Shown in pieces: positions 26,883 through 35,412 of a DNA stretch of 64,000 bases. A model generated the notes under the pieces. It saw only the letters and a list, made by a program, of their open reading frames with translations, made no database searches and had not been told where the DNA came from. Numbering within the stretch: the stretch's first letter is position 1; each line of letters starts with the position of its first letter. A program made the position numbers and the translations under genes. Source of the stretch: Oscillospiraceae bacterium (GTDB taxonomy: Bacteria; Bacillota; Clostridia; Oscillospirales; Oscillospiraceae); assembly GCA_015068245.1 (NCBI GenBank), contig SVKU01000009.1, positions 1-64,000 on the forward strand, in the 5' to 3' direction.

Positions 26883-28172
26883 ATGAAAGTTGCTCTGTAT
26901 ACCCTTGGCTGCAAGGTAAATCAATACGAAACTCAGGCATTGGAGTCTGAGCTGGTGGCTAGAGGTCACCTGCTGACTGATTTCGACAGTGCTGCCGATG
27001 CCTATGTTATAAACACATGCACCGTTACTGCCGTGAGCGACAAAAAATCCCGCCAGGCAATACGCCGTGCCCAAAAAACGGGAGCCGTAGTGGCCGTTTG
27101 CGGCTGCTACGCACAAACCGACCCGGAAGCTGTTAAGGCCCTGGGGGTCGATCTGGTGGCAGGTACCGGTCAGCGTAAGGATTTCGTTTCCCTGCTGGAA
27201 CAGGCTGCAGCAAACAGAAACTCTCCTCTGATGCAGGTGGATAATTCCATGAGCCGCCGTCAGTTTGAATTTCTCCCCGCAGGAAGTCTCAGCGGCAGGA
27301 CCCGTGCCATGCTCAAGGTTCAGGACGGCTGCGTGAACTTCTGCTCCTACTGCATTATTCCCTACGCAAGAGGTCCCGTGCGCTCTTTGCCTGTTGCAAC
27401 CGCCGTGGCTGAAACTGCCCGTCTGCGTGACGAAGGTTATAAAGAGCTCGTTGTTACAGGAATTGAAATATCCTCCTACGGTGTGGATTTTAAAGACGGC
27501 ACCACCCTTGCCGATTTGATAGAGGCGATCTGTCCCGTTGCCGGTGATATGCGCATACGTCTTGGCTCACTTGAGCCGCGAACCATTACCCGGGAGTTCT
27601 GTGAGCGGATATCCAGATTCGAAAACCTGTGTCCCCAGTTTCACCCTGCGCTGCAAAGCGGCTGTGACGAGACTCTTTCCAGAATGCGCAGAAAATACGA
27701 TACTACAAGATACTACGAAGCCGTTGAACTCCTCCGTGAGTTTTTCCCGGGCTGTGCCATTACCACCGATATGATCACCGGATTTCCCGGCGAAACCGAA
27801 GAAGAGTTTTCCAAAACCATGGCATTTATCGAAAAATGCGCCTTTGCGTCCATGCACATTTTCCCCTACTCCCGCAGGGACGGTACTCCTGCCGCATCTA
27901 TGCCGGATCAGGTGCAAAAGTCTGTTAAGGAAGAACGTGCTTCCCGGGCAGGCAAGCTGGCAGCAGAAATGAAAGCGGCCTATCTTGATTCCTGTATTGG
28001 GCAGGTCTTGAACGTGCTGTTTGAACGCAGTGAAGACGGCGTTTTCCGTGGCCATGCACCCAACTACTGTGAGGTTCGTGTGTTTTCTGACCTTGATCTG
28101 CACGGCCAGACCATCCCCGTTGCCATTACCGAAGCAAAAGACGGGGTCTTATGGGGAAATGTAACGCTGTAA
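26883..28172 (+). CDS. mtaB: tRNA (t6A37) methylthiotransferase
   Basis: This 429-residue radical-SAM methylthiotransferase has the N-terminal MTTase domain (TLGCKVNQYETQ, about 7-18, and two further cluster cysteines, including VCGCYAQTDPE), the radical-SAM triad CVNFCSYC (about 154-161) and a C-terminal TRAM-like domain. MtaB converts t6A37 to ms2t6A37 in tRNAs reading ANN codons. Length is normal. Confidence 0.93.
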   Translation: MKVALYTLGCKVNQYETQALESELVARGHLLTDFDSAADAYVINTCTVTAVSDKKSRQAIRRAQKTGAVVAVCGCYAQTDPEAVKALGVDLVAGTGQRKDFVSLLEQAAANRNSPLMQVDNSMSRRQFEFLPAGSLSGRTRAMLKVQDGCVNFCSYCIIPYARGPVRSLPVATAVAETARLRDEGYKELVVTGIEISSYGVDFKDGTTLADLIEAICPVAGDMRIRLGSLEPRTITREFCERISRFENLCPQFHPALQSGCDETLSRMRRKYDTTRYYEAVELLREFFPGCAITTDMITGFPGETEEEFSKTMAFIEKCAFASMHIFPYSRRDGTPAASMPDQVQKSVKEERASRAGKLAAEMKAAYLDSCIGQVLNVLFERSEDGVFRGHAPNYCEVRVFSDLDLHGQTIPVAITEAKDGVLWGNVTL

Positions 28173-28238
28173 ACAGAATATGTTTCGATAGGGTATAGTA
28201 TCAAAAAAGACACTTTCCTTTCACTAACTGCCGGGATA

Positions 28239-28267
28239 TTGCATTTTGTATCCAAACAAGTTATAAT
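28239..28267 (+). promoter_or_regulatory. sigma-A-type promoter of the LysR gene
   Basis: TTGCAT (28239-28244) and TATAAT (28262-28267) with a 17-base spacer, 35 bases before the ATG. Confidence 0.6.
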
Positions 28268-28302
28268 TCCAGGTAATAACTCGCCAATTCGGAGATGAAC
28301 CC

Positions 28303-29301
28303 ATGGAGCTTTCATATCTGTATTACTTCAAAACCATAGCCGAAACCGAAAACATGTCCAGGGCAGCAGCACAGCTGCATGTTTCCCAACCTGCACTGAG
28401 CAAAGCCATGTCACGACTGGAGAATTCTCTGGGCACTGCGCTTTTTCAGCGTAAACGTGGGCGAATAAGCCTGACAGAGATCGGCAAAGAATACTACAAC
28501 CATGTGGCAAAGGCCTTTGAATGTCTTGACGACGGTCAGCGGGTCATAGATGAGTATCTGCGAAGCAGCAACGAAAGCGTTGTTATTGCCGCACCTGTAA
28601 GCGAACTGCTGAACGACCTTATTTTGAAGTTTCTCGACAGCCACCAGCACGAGGATATCCGCATTGCACAATATTTTTACCAGCCCGATGACCTGAAACT
28701 GAAGCTGCTTGACGGTACGTTGGACTTTGGCCTTACACCCATCCCCCTGGATCACAGCGACCTTGAACAGGTAAAGCTGATGGACGAAGAGGTTTTTCTT
28801 GTTGTCAGCAAAAAGCATTGGCTGGCAAGCAGGAAAACCATAACTCTGGCAGAACTGAAACACGAAAGATTCCTTGTAAATGAGGCCAGTTTTGACCTGA
28901 AGATCGTTACCGACAACTGTCTGCTGGCAGGCTTTGAACCAAGGGTCACTCTGTGCAGCAACGAAACCGGTGTTATAACCGAAGCCCTGGAACAAAACCG
29001 AGGCATAAGCCTTGTTCCCGCCAATGTTGTTTATACAAAAATGCTGCGGGACGGTGACCGGTCAGCCGTATCCGCTCTGAGGATAACAGACGTTGATGTC
29101 AGTCGTTTTATCTCCGTTGCAAAACGCAAAGACAGGATACTAAGCGAGAACGCACGGATTTTGTATCGGTTCGCCGTAAAGTATTTCACAGGACTGGGCA
29201 AAGCTTTTGAGGATCATTTCAGCAATATCTATCCTCCTTTTGAACCCGGCGAAAGGAAAAGTCTGTTTATCAGAGAAGCACTGGATCCCAAGGCGGAGTA
29301 G
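28303..29301 (+). CDS. LysR-family transcriptional regulator
   Basis: This 332-residue protein has an N-terminal winged helix-turn-helix (YFKTIAETENMSRAAAQLHVSQPALSKAMSRLENSLG, about 8-44) and a substrate-binding effector domain from about 90. The C-terminus is about 30 residues longer than usual. It is not divergent from an adjacent operon, so its target is not evident from context. Confidence 0.9.
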   Translation: MELSYLYYFKTIAETENMSRAAAQLHVSQPALSKAMSRLENSLGTALFQRKRGRISLTEIGKEYYNHVAKAFECLDDGQRVIDEYLRSSNESVVIAAPVSELLNDLILKFLDSHQHEDIRIAQYFYQPDDLKLKLLDGTLDFGLTPIPLDHSDLEQVKLMDEEVFLVVSKKHWLASRKTITLAELKHERFLVNEASFDLKIVTDNCLLAGFEPRVTLCSNETGVITEALEQNRGISLVPANVVYTKMLRDGDRSAVSALRITDVDVSRFISVAKRKDRILSENARILYRFAVKYFTGLGKAFEDHFSNIYPPFEPGERKSLFIREALDPKAE

Positions 29302-29381
29302 AATCAAAACAGTATATTGCAAATCAATTAATACTTTGTTTGACGTTTTATCTTTTACATCGGATCAATCATACCATAATG

Positions 29382-29417
29382 AAAACCAATGAGGCACTTT
29401 CGTGCCTCATTGGTTTT
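29382..29417. terminator. bidirectional terminator
   Basis: A perfect 16-bp stem AAAACCAATGAGGCAC with its complement, with A and T flanks, between the converging LysR and repeat-protein genes. Confidence 0.85.
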
Positions 29418-29420
29418 CAT

Positions 29421-29876
29421 TTATTTCTTTTCAACCTTGCAGACAGTGTCTACGGGAGGATTGCCATGGATGTCGGCACCTCTGTGGGAAACGGCGGTAT
29501 ATCCCTCGCCATCTTTTTTGATGCTCCATTCAATAGGTGCAGGGCCGGCCATGGCAACAAACTTCAGTTCGCCGTCCAGAGCCTCAAACTTGTCGAGTAC
29601 AACGTCCTCTCCCATCTCATTGGTCCAAACAGCCTTTTCGCCGTCCCAAACCAGTTTATTCTCGTTGGACAGTTTGGTGGGCATACCGCCTCCGGGCGCG
29701 CCACCGGCGGGGGGACCACCGGCAGGAGGACCACCGGCAGGAGGGCCACCGGCGGGAGGACCACCGGCGGGAGGACCACCGGCAGGGGGGCCACCGGCAG
29801 GAGGGCCACCGGCGGGTGCGCCGCCGGGAACAGGCATCTTTCTTTCAGGGCTGGTGATGATATAAGTTCCTATCAT
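29421..29876 (-). CDS. protein with (AGGPP)n tandem repeat and unknown C-terminal domain
   Basis: This 151-residue protein has a short head (MIGTYIITSPERKMP), a pure Gly/Pro/Ala linker (about 17-66) and a beta-rich C-terminal domain (about 67-151, WDGEKAVWTNEMG and APIEWSIKKDG). No signal peptide or membrane segment. I do not recognise the C-terminal domain. The linker matches in composition the linker of the MaoC-like protein at 0.35-1.65 kb. Start 29876 is chosen for GAGGAAA 7 bases upstream; the frame is open 24 bases further. Confidence 0.65.
   Translation of the reverse strand: MIGTYIITSPERKMPVPGGAPAGGPPAGGPPAGGPPAGGPPAGGPPAGGPPAGGPPAGGAPGGGMPTKLSNENKLVWDGEKAVWTNEMGEDVVLDKFEALDGELKFVAMAGPAPIEWSIKKDGEGYTAVSHRGADIHGNPPVDTVCKVEKK
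29701..29820 (-). repeat. 8 x 15-bp tandem repeat (coding minisatellite)
   Basis: Eight uninterrupted 15-bp units, each like CCACCGGCGGGAGGA on the plus strand, encode AGGPP. Units differ only at a few third-position sites. Likely to vary in copy number. Confidence 0.85.
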
Positions 29877-30188
29877 TTTCTTTTCCTCTTTTCTTTTCAA
29901 AATACGATTTCATTATAACATATATTGGTATTTTGGCAACGTAATATTTCTGTACTCCCTTTTTGCAGCAGGCTCCATTTTGCTTTTGACCTGCAATTTT
30001 TATCCTTTTTTGCAAGTTCATCTTCGTTAACTTTCAAACAATGTTCAAAATTTTTTCATTTTCTTAGCGTAAAATCCACCTCATACTTGTTTTGCGCACG
30101 AAAATTTCAACGATTTTCCCCATTTTCTTGTACTGTTTTTTGCTTGCTGAACCTTGGAATTCGTTAAAAAATAAACTTTTTCAACCTA
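29877..30188. other. AT-rich gap upstream of the hydrogenase operon
   Basis: Strongly T-rich on the plus strand, with no supported gene or repeat. It contains the promoters of the two divergent units. Confidence 0.5.
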
Positions 30189-30217
30189 TTCACTTTTGGA
30201 GATTATTGTTGTACAAT
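30189..30217 (+). promoter_or_regulatory. possible hydrogenase operon promoter
   Basis: TTCACT (30189-30194) and TACAAT (30212-30217) with a 17-base spacer, 90 bases before the first gene. The -35 is weak. Confidence 0.4.
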
Positions 30218-30306
30218 ATAAACTGGTAGAATAGTTGACAGAAATGTTGCATTTTTCTATTAGTGCAGCCATACTTTCAAATATAACTAAAAGGGGGACA
30301 ATATCT

Positions 30307-30801
30307 ATGCCAAACCTTACCACCAAAATTGCTTATGTTCCGGATGCTGATAAAGAAGCCCGGCTCAAAGAGATAATTGCGGACTACAAGGATGTTCAGG
30401 GCGGAACCATGGCTGTTATGCAGCAGGCTCAGGATATTTTCGGTTATCTTCCCGAAGAAGTCCAGATCATGATTGCTGACGGCTTGGGTATCCCGCTTGA
30501 AGAAGTATACGGCATCGCCACCTTCTACTCCCTGTTCAACCTCAGCCCCAAGGGTCTGTACAACGTCAGTGTATGTCTTGGTACCGCCTGCTACGTCAAG
30601 GGTTCAGACAAGGTTCTCAAGAAAATTGAGGAAAAGCTTGGTTGTACTTCCGGTTCCGTATCTGCCGACGGTCGCTTTTCTGTTGACTCCATCCGTTGTG
30701 TCGGTGCCTGCGGTCTTGCCCCGGTTATGATGGTCGGTGACGACGTTTACGGTCGTATGACTCCGGATATGGTCGACGAGATCCTCGACAAATATATGTA
30801 A
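30307..30801 (+). CDS. hndA: NADH-dependent [FeFe] hydrogenase subunit A (NuoE-like)
   Basis: This 164-residue thioredoxin-fold [2Fe-2S] protein of the NuoE family has cysteines in VCLGTACYVKG (about 90-100) and CVGACGLAPVMMVGDDVYG (about 131-149). In bifurcating hydrogenases this subunit passes electrons near the NADH site. Start 30307 is chosen over an upstream in-frame ATG because AGGGGGA lies 8 bases before it. First gene of a five-gene operon. Confidence 0.9.
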   Translation: MPNLTTKIAYVPDADKEARLKEIIADYKDVQGGTMAVMQQAQDIFGYLPEEVQIMIADGLGIPLEEVYGIATFYSLFNLSPKGLYNVSVCLGTACYVKGSDKVLKKIEEKLGCTSGSVSADGRFSVDSIRCVGACGLAPVMMVGDDVYGRMTPDMVDEILDKYM

Positions 30802-31359
30802 ATGAAAGAACTTTCCCTAAACATTCTGGACATTGCAAAAAACTCCGTTTCTGCCGGTGCCCGGCTTATCTCCATAGACGTTCTGGAAACAGGCAGGCAG
30901 CTTGACATCGTTATCAGCGACGACGGCTGCGGTATGGATCCGGAGTTTCTGGCTCAGGTGACCGACCCTTTCACCACTACCCGCACCACCAGAAAGGTCG
31001 GTATGGGTATACCGCTGCTGAAAATGGCAGCCGAGATGACAGGCGGCAGCTTTGATATTCAAAGCACCGTAGGTATCGGCACCACCGTTACCGCCCGATT
31101 TGACCGATACAGCATTGACCTTCCGCCGCTGGGAGATCTGGCAGGATCTGTCACCACCCTGATCCAGGGTTCTCCCGACACAGAGTTTGTTCTGACCCGC
31201 AGACGTGACAGCGAAGAATTCCTTTTCGATACACGTCAGATAAGGGAGATCATGGGTGGAATACCACTGAACGAGCCTGAAATACTGCAATGGATGCAGG
31301 AATACATAGAGGAAAACGAATCCCTTTTGGCTGCTCCGGCTGAGTCGGAAAGCCTATAA
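30802..31359 (+). CDS. histidine-kinase-like ATPase domain protein of the hydrogenase operon
   Basis: This 185-residue protein is an isolated GHKL ATPase domain: NILDIAKNSVSAGA (N box), ISDDGCGMD (G1) and GMGIPLLKMAAEMTGGSF (G2). It lacks a phospho-acceptor histidine domain and any sensor region. It begins on the base after the hndA stop. Such a gene is commonly embedded in clostridial hnd operons; its role is unproven, perhaps regulatory. The C-terminal 60 residues are acidic. Confidence 0.85.
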   Translation: MKELSLNILDIAKNSVSAGARLISIDVLETGRQLDIVISDDGCGMDPEFLAQVTDPFTTTRTTRKVGMGIPLLKMAAEMTGGSFDIQSTVGIGTTVTARFDRYSIDLPPLGDLAGSVTTLIQGSPDTEFVLTRRRDSEEFLFDTRQIREIMGGIPLNEPEILQWMQEYIEENESLLAAPAESESL

Positions 31360-31380
31360 CCTTATTAGGAGGACACTTAT

Positions 31381-31749
31381 ATGAAATCTCTTGAAGAACT
31401 CAAGGCGATACGGGAAAAAATGCAGTCCAAGGTAAATATCCGCAAAGAGGACGGCGATTCCATTCGTGTTGTCGTCGGTATGGCCACCTGCGGTATCGCT
31501 GCCGGCGCACGTCCTGTTCTCAATGCCTTTGTTTCCGAAGTTGCAAAGCGCAACCTCGGCAACGTTCAGGTCACCCAGACCGGTTGTATCGGCGTATGCC
31601 GTCTGGAACCTATCGTTGAAGTATACGTTCCCGGTCAGGAAAAGGTAACTTACGTTAAAATGACTCCCGACAAGGTCCCTTCCATCGTAGCCGAACACCT
31701 TGTCAACGGTCAGGCTGTCACCGCCTACACCATAGGCGCAGCTGAATAG
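31381..31749 (+). CDS. hndB: [2Fe-2S] ferredoxin-like hydrogenase subunit B
   Basis: This 122-residue thioredoxin-like ferredoxin domain has MATCGIAAGA (about 34-43) and TGCIGVCRLEP (about 66-76) supplying four cluster cysteines. It matches the small HndB/HydB-type component of NAD(P)-linked hydrogenases. AGGAGG precedes the start. Confidence 0.88.
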   Translation: MKSLEELKAIREKMQSKVNIRKEDGDSIRVVVGMATCGIAAGARPVLNAFVSEVAKRNLGNVQVTQTGCIGVCRLEPIVEVYVPGQEKVTYVKMTPDKVPSIVAEHLVNGQAVTAYTIGAAE

Positions 31750-31766
31750 TGAAATAGGAGGAAAAC

Positions 31767-33560
31767 ATGGAACTTGTAAGATCTCATATTCTATGCTGTA
31801 CCGGTACCGGCTGCAGTTCCTCGAACAGCCTGGCTATCATCGAGGAATTTGAACGCTGTCTCAAGGCCAACGGCCTGGAAAAAGAAGCTAAAATAGTAAA
31901 AACCGGTTGTCACGGTCTGTGCGCAAAAGGCCCCATCGTTGTTGTTTATCCCGAAGGTGCGTTCTACACCCACGTTACTGTGGAAGACGTTGAGGAGATC
32001 GTCACTGAGCACATCCTTAAAGGTCGTATAGTCAAGCGTCTGCTGTTCAACGACCATCCCGATGAGGCAGCAGCACAGGCTCTTAACGAGACTGACTTCT
32101 TCAAAAAGCAGTACCGCATCGTTCTGCGAAACTGCGGCGTTATCAACCCCGAAGATATCGATGAATACATCGGTGTAGACGGTTATGCCGCTCTTGGCAA
32201 GGTTCTCACCGAAATGACTCCTCAGCAGGTCATCGATGAGATAAAGGCCTCCGGTCTTCGCGGACGCGGTGGTGCAGGCTTCTCCACCGGTCTGAAATGG
32301 CAGTTTGCAGCCAACTCCGTAAACGATGTCAAGTATGTCTGCTGCAACGCTGACGAAGGCGACCCCGGCGCATTTATGGACCGTTCCGTTCTTGAAGGCG
32401 ACCCCCATGCCGTTATCGAGGCTATGGCCATCGCCGGCTATGCTATCGGTGCTCACCAGGGCTACATATACGTCCGTGCGGAATACCCCATCGCCGTTGA
32501 GCGTCTGAAAATCGCCATTGCGCAGGCCAAGGAATATGGTCTGCTTGGCAAAAACATTTTCGACAGCGGATTCGACTTTGATCTGGAGATCCGTCTCGGT
32601 TCCGGCGCATTCGTCTGCGGCGAAGAGACCGCTCTGATGGTTTCCATCGAAGGCAAGAGAGGCGAGCCCAGAAACCGTCCTCCCTATCCCGCTGTCAAGG
32701 GTCTGTTCGGCAAGCCTACCATTCTCAACAACGTTGAGACTCTGGCTTCCATCACCTGGATCATCAACCACGGCGCAGAAGAATATGCCAAGCTTGGTAC
32801 CGAAAAATCCAAGGGCACCAAGGTCTTTGCTCTTGGCGGCAAGATCAACAACACCGGTCTTGTTGAAATCCCCATGGGCACCACTCTCCGCGAAGTCGTC
32901 GAAGAGATCGGCGGCGGCGTACCCAACGGCAAGAAGTTCAAAGCCGCTCAGTTGGGTGGTCCCTCCGGCGCATGTATCCCTGCCAGCCTGATCGACACGG
33001 AAATCGACTACGACAACCTTACTGCCATTGGCGCCATGATGGGTTCCGGCGGTCTGATAGTCGTTGACGAAGACACCTGCATGGTCGACATAGCCAAGTT
33101 CTTCCTGCAGTTCACCGTGGACGAAAGCTGCGGCAAATGCTCTCCCTGCCGTATAGGCATCAGAAGAATGTATGAAATAATGGAAAAGATCACCGGCGGC
33201 ACCGGCACCATGGAAGATCTGGAACTGCTTGAAGAGCTGTGCTACCACCTGAAGAACAATGCTCTTTGCGCTCTTGGTCAGACTGCTCCCAACCCCGTTC
33301 TTTCCACTCTCCGTTTCTTTAAAGACGAATATATCGCCCACGTTGTAGACAAACGCTGCCCCGCAGGTGTTTGTAAGAATCTGGTAAGCTATTCTATCGA
33401 TCCCGACAAGTGCAAAGGCTGTACCGCCTGTGCAAGAGTCTGCCCCGCAGGAGCCATCACCGGTTCCGTCAAGCAGCCTCACAAGATCGATCCCGCCAAG
33501 TGTATCAAGTGCGGTTCCTGCATTGAAAAATGTAAGTTCGGCGCAATTTCCAAGGGTTAA
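31767..33560 (+). CDS. hndC: hydrogenase NADH/FMN-binding subunit (NuoF-like)
   Basis: This 597-residue protein combines an N-terminal thioredoxin-like [2Fe-2S] domain (CCTGTGCSSS and TGCHGLCAKGP), the NuoF flavin/NADH core (GLRGRGGAGFSTGLKW near 162-177), the N3 cluster motif ESCGKCSPCRIG near 451, and a C-terminal pair of [4Fe-4S] motifs (CKGCTACARVCPAGAI and CIKCGSCIEKCKFGAI). It is the flavin site where NADH and ferredoxin electrons meet in bifurcating hydrogenases. Confidence 0.93.
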   Translation: MELVRSHILCCTGTGCSSSNSLAIIEEFERCLKANGLEKEAKIVKTGCHGLCAKGPIVVVYPEGAFYTHVTVEDVEEIVTEHILKGRIVKRLLFNDHPDEAAAQALNETDFFKKQYRIVLRNCGVINPEDIDEYIGVDGYAALGKVLTEMTPQQVIDEIKASGLRGRGGAGFSTGLKWQFAANSVNDVKYVCCNADEGDPGAFMDRSVLEGDPHAVIEAMAIAGYAIGAHQGYIYVRAEYPIAVERLKIAIAQAKEYGLLGKNIFDSGFDFDLEIRLGSGAFVCGEETALMVSIEGKRGEPRNRPPYPAVKGLFGKPTILNNVETLASITWIINHGAEEYAKLGTEKSKGTKVFALGGKINNTGLVEIPMGTTLREVVEEIGGGVPNGKKFKAAQLGGPSGACIPASLIDTEIDYDNLTAIGAMMGSGGLIVVDEDTCMVDIAKFFLQFTVDESCGKCSPCRIGIRRMYEIMEKITGGTGTMEDLELLEELCYHLKNNALCALGQTAPNPVLSTLRFFKDEYIAHVVDKRCPAGVCKNLVSYSIDPDKCKGCTACARVCPAGAITGSVKQPHKIDPAKCIKCGSCIEKCKFGAISKG

Positions 33561-33572
33561 GGGGGACTGAAA

Positions 33573-35318
33573 ATGGATACTGTAAAACTGAAAATAAACA
33601 ATATTGAAGTAGAGGTTCCTGCCAACAGCACAGTTATTGAAGCTGCCCGTGCTGCAGGCGTTAAGATCCCCTCTCTTTGCTATCTCCGTGGTCTGAACGA
33701 GATCGGCGCATGCCGTATCTGCATGGCTCAGGTCAAGGGTGCCAAGGCTTTCGTTGCTTCCTGCGTTTACCCCGTTTCCGAGGGTATGGAAGTCATCACC
33801 GACTCTCCCGAACTTCGCAAAGCCCGTAAGACCACTCTGGAACTGATCCTTTCCAACCATCGTATGGAATGTCTTACCTGCCACCGTAACCAGAACTGTG
33901 AACTGCAGGCTCTGGCTCAGGAATTCGGCATCGAAAAGGTTCGTTTCGGCTCCAACGACAAGCAGCCCGATATCGACGATTCCGCTGCCCACCTCATTCG
34001 AGACAACTCCAAGTGCGTTCTCTGCCGCCGCTGCGTTGCCGCATGTCAGCGTCAGGGCATAGGCGTTATCGGCCCCAACAGCCGTGGATTTGATACTCAT
34101 ATCGGCTGCGCCTTTGAACGTGATCTCGACGAAGTTGCCTGTATTTCCTGCGGTCAGTGTATCGTGGCATGTCCCACCGGTGCTCTGCGCGAAAAAGACG
34201 AGACCGACAAGGTCTTTGCAGCTCTGGCTGATCCCACCAAGCACGTTGTCGTGGGCACCGCTCCCTCTGTTCGTGCTCAGCTGGGCGAATGTTTCGATTA
34301 TCCCATCGGCACCAACACCGAAGGCAAGATGGTCGCTGCTCTGCGCCGTCTGGGCTTTGATGGTGTGTTCGATGTTAACGCAGCTGCCGACATCACCATC
34401 ATGGAAGAAGGCACCGAATTCCTCAACCGTCTGCAGAATGGTGGAAAACTGCCTCTTATCACTTCCTGCTCCCCCGGTTGGATCCGGTTTGCTGAGCAGT
34501 ACTATCCCGAATTCCTCGACAACATCTCCTCCTGCAAGTCTCCTCAGGGTATGTACGGCGCACTGATGAAGACTTACTATGCAGAAAAGATGGGTCTGGA
34601 TCCCAAGGATATGTTCGTCGTTTCCATCATGCCCTGTACTGCCAAAAAGTACGAGGCTCAGAGACCAGAACTGGCCGCTTCCGGTTATCCCGACATTGAC
34701 GTCTCTCTGACCACCCGTGAGTTGGGCGATATGATCAAGCGTGCAGGCATCATGTTTGACCTGCTGCCCGATGAACAGTTCGATCCCATTTTCGGCGTAT
34801 CCACCGGCGCAGCCGTTATCTTCGGCGCTTCCGGCGGCGTTATGGAAGCCGCTCTGCGTACCGTGGTTGAGATCGTTACCGGCAAGGAGCTTGACAATGT
34901 CAACTTCACCGATGTCCGTGGTATGGAAGGCGTAAAGGAAGCCAGCTACGAGCTGCCCGGCAAGACCGTCCGCGTATGCGTCGTTTCCGGCACAGCCAAT
35001 GCTGCCAAGGTTCTGGACGCTGTCAAAGCGGGCGAAAAGGAATATGACTTCATCGAAGTTATGTGCTGTCCCGGCGGCTGTATCAACGGCGGCGGTCAGC
35101 CTATTCAGCCCTCTGACGTTCAGGGTTTCACCGATCTGAAGGCTCTCCGTGCTGCCGCACTGTACAACCAGGACGAAGCAATGCCTCTGCGCAAGAGCCA
35201 CGAAAGCCCCATCGTTAAGGAAATCTACGAAACCTATCTTGGTGAGTACGGCGGCGAAAAGGCACATCACCTGCTGCACACTCATTACAAAGCACAGCCC
35301 AAGTACCGACTTGGTTAA
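33573..35318 (+). CDS. hndD: [FeFe] hydrogenase catalytic subunit
   Basis: This 581-residue protein has an N-terminal [2Fe-2S] domain (Cys36, 47, 50, 64), the His/Cys cluster (HRMECLTCHRNQNC), two [4Fe-4S] motifs (CVLCRRCVAACQ, CISCGQCIVACPTGA) and the three H-cluster signatures: TSCSPGW near 297, MPCTAKKYEAQR near 352 and MCCPGGCINGG near 496. A C-terminal small-subunit-like segment (HHLLHTHYKAQPKYR) ends it. It evolves or takes up H2 in the cytoplasm, coupled to NADH and ferredoxin through the preceding subunits. Confidence 0.96.
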   Translation: MDTVKLKINNIEVEVPANSTVIEAARAAGVKIPSLCYLRGLNEIGACRICMAQVKGAKAFVASCVYPVSEGMEVITDSPELRKARKTTLELILSNHRMECLTCHRNQNCELQALAQEFGIEKVRFGSNDKQPDIDDSAAHLIRDNSKCVLCRRCVAACQRQGIGVIGPNSRGFDTHIGCAFERDLDEVACISCGQCIVACPTGALREKDETDKVFAALADPTKHVVVGTAPSVRAQLGECFDYPIGTNTEGKMVAALRRLGFDGVFDVNAAADITIMEEGTEFLNRLQNGGKLPLITSCSPGWIRFAEQYYPEFLDNISSCKSPQGMYGALMKTYYAEKMGLDPKDMFVVSIMPCTAKKYEAQRPELAASGYPDIDVSLTTRELGDMIKRAGIMFDLLPDEQFDPIFGVSTGAAVIFGASGGVMEAALRTVVEIVTGKELDNVNFTDVRGMEGVKEASYELPGKTVRVCVVSGTANAAKVLDAVKAGEKEYDFIEVMCCPGGCINGGGQPIQPSDVQGFTDLKALRAAALYNQDEAMPLRKSHESPIVKEIYETYLGEYGGEKAHHLLHTHYKAQPKYRLG

Positions 35319-35321
35319 GAT

Positions 35322-35358
35322 AACAAAGACCCGGATGCGATGCATCCGGGTCTTTGTT
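35322..35358 (+). terminator. terminator of the hydrogenase operon
   Basis: A perfect 17-bp stem AACAAAGACCCGGATGC with its complement, 3 bases after the hydrogenase stop codon. Confidence 0.85.
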
Positions 35359-35368
35359 GTACAGATTC

Positions 35369-35410
35369 AAAAAGGCTGTGAAAATGTAAAGCATTTTCAC
35401 AGCCTTTTTT
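35369..35410 (-). terminator. terminator at the end of the catabolic cluster
   Basis: An 18-bp stem (AAAAAGGCTGTGAAAATG with its complement) just beyond the minus-strand symporter stop. Confidence 0.85.
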
Positions 35411-35412
35411 AT

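Noticed and set aside
29701-29820. CRISPR-like array
   Set aside because: The 15-bp units are contiguous without spacers and encode an uninterrupted peptide repeat.
31791-35345. 1184-codon open frame antisense to the hydrogenase genes
   Set aside because: It is the complement of strongly supported hndC/hndD genes with biased codon use, has no ribosome site and its product is low-complexity in style.
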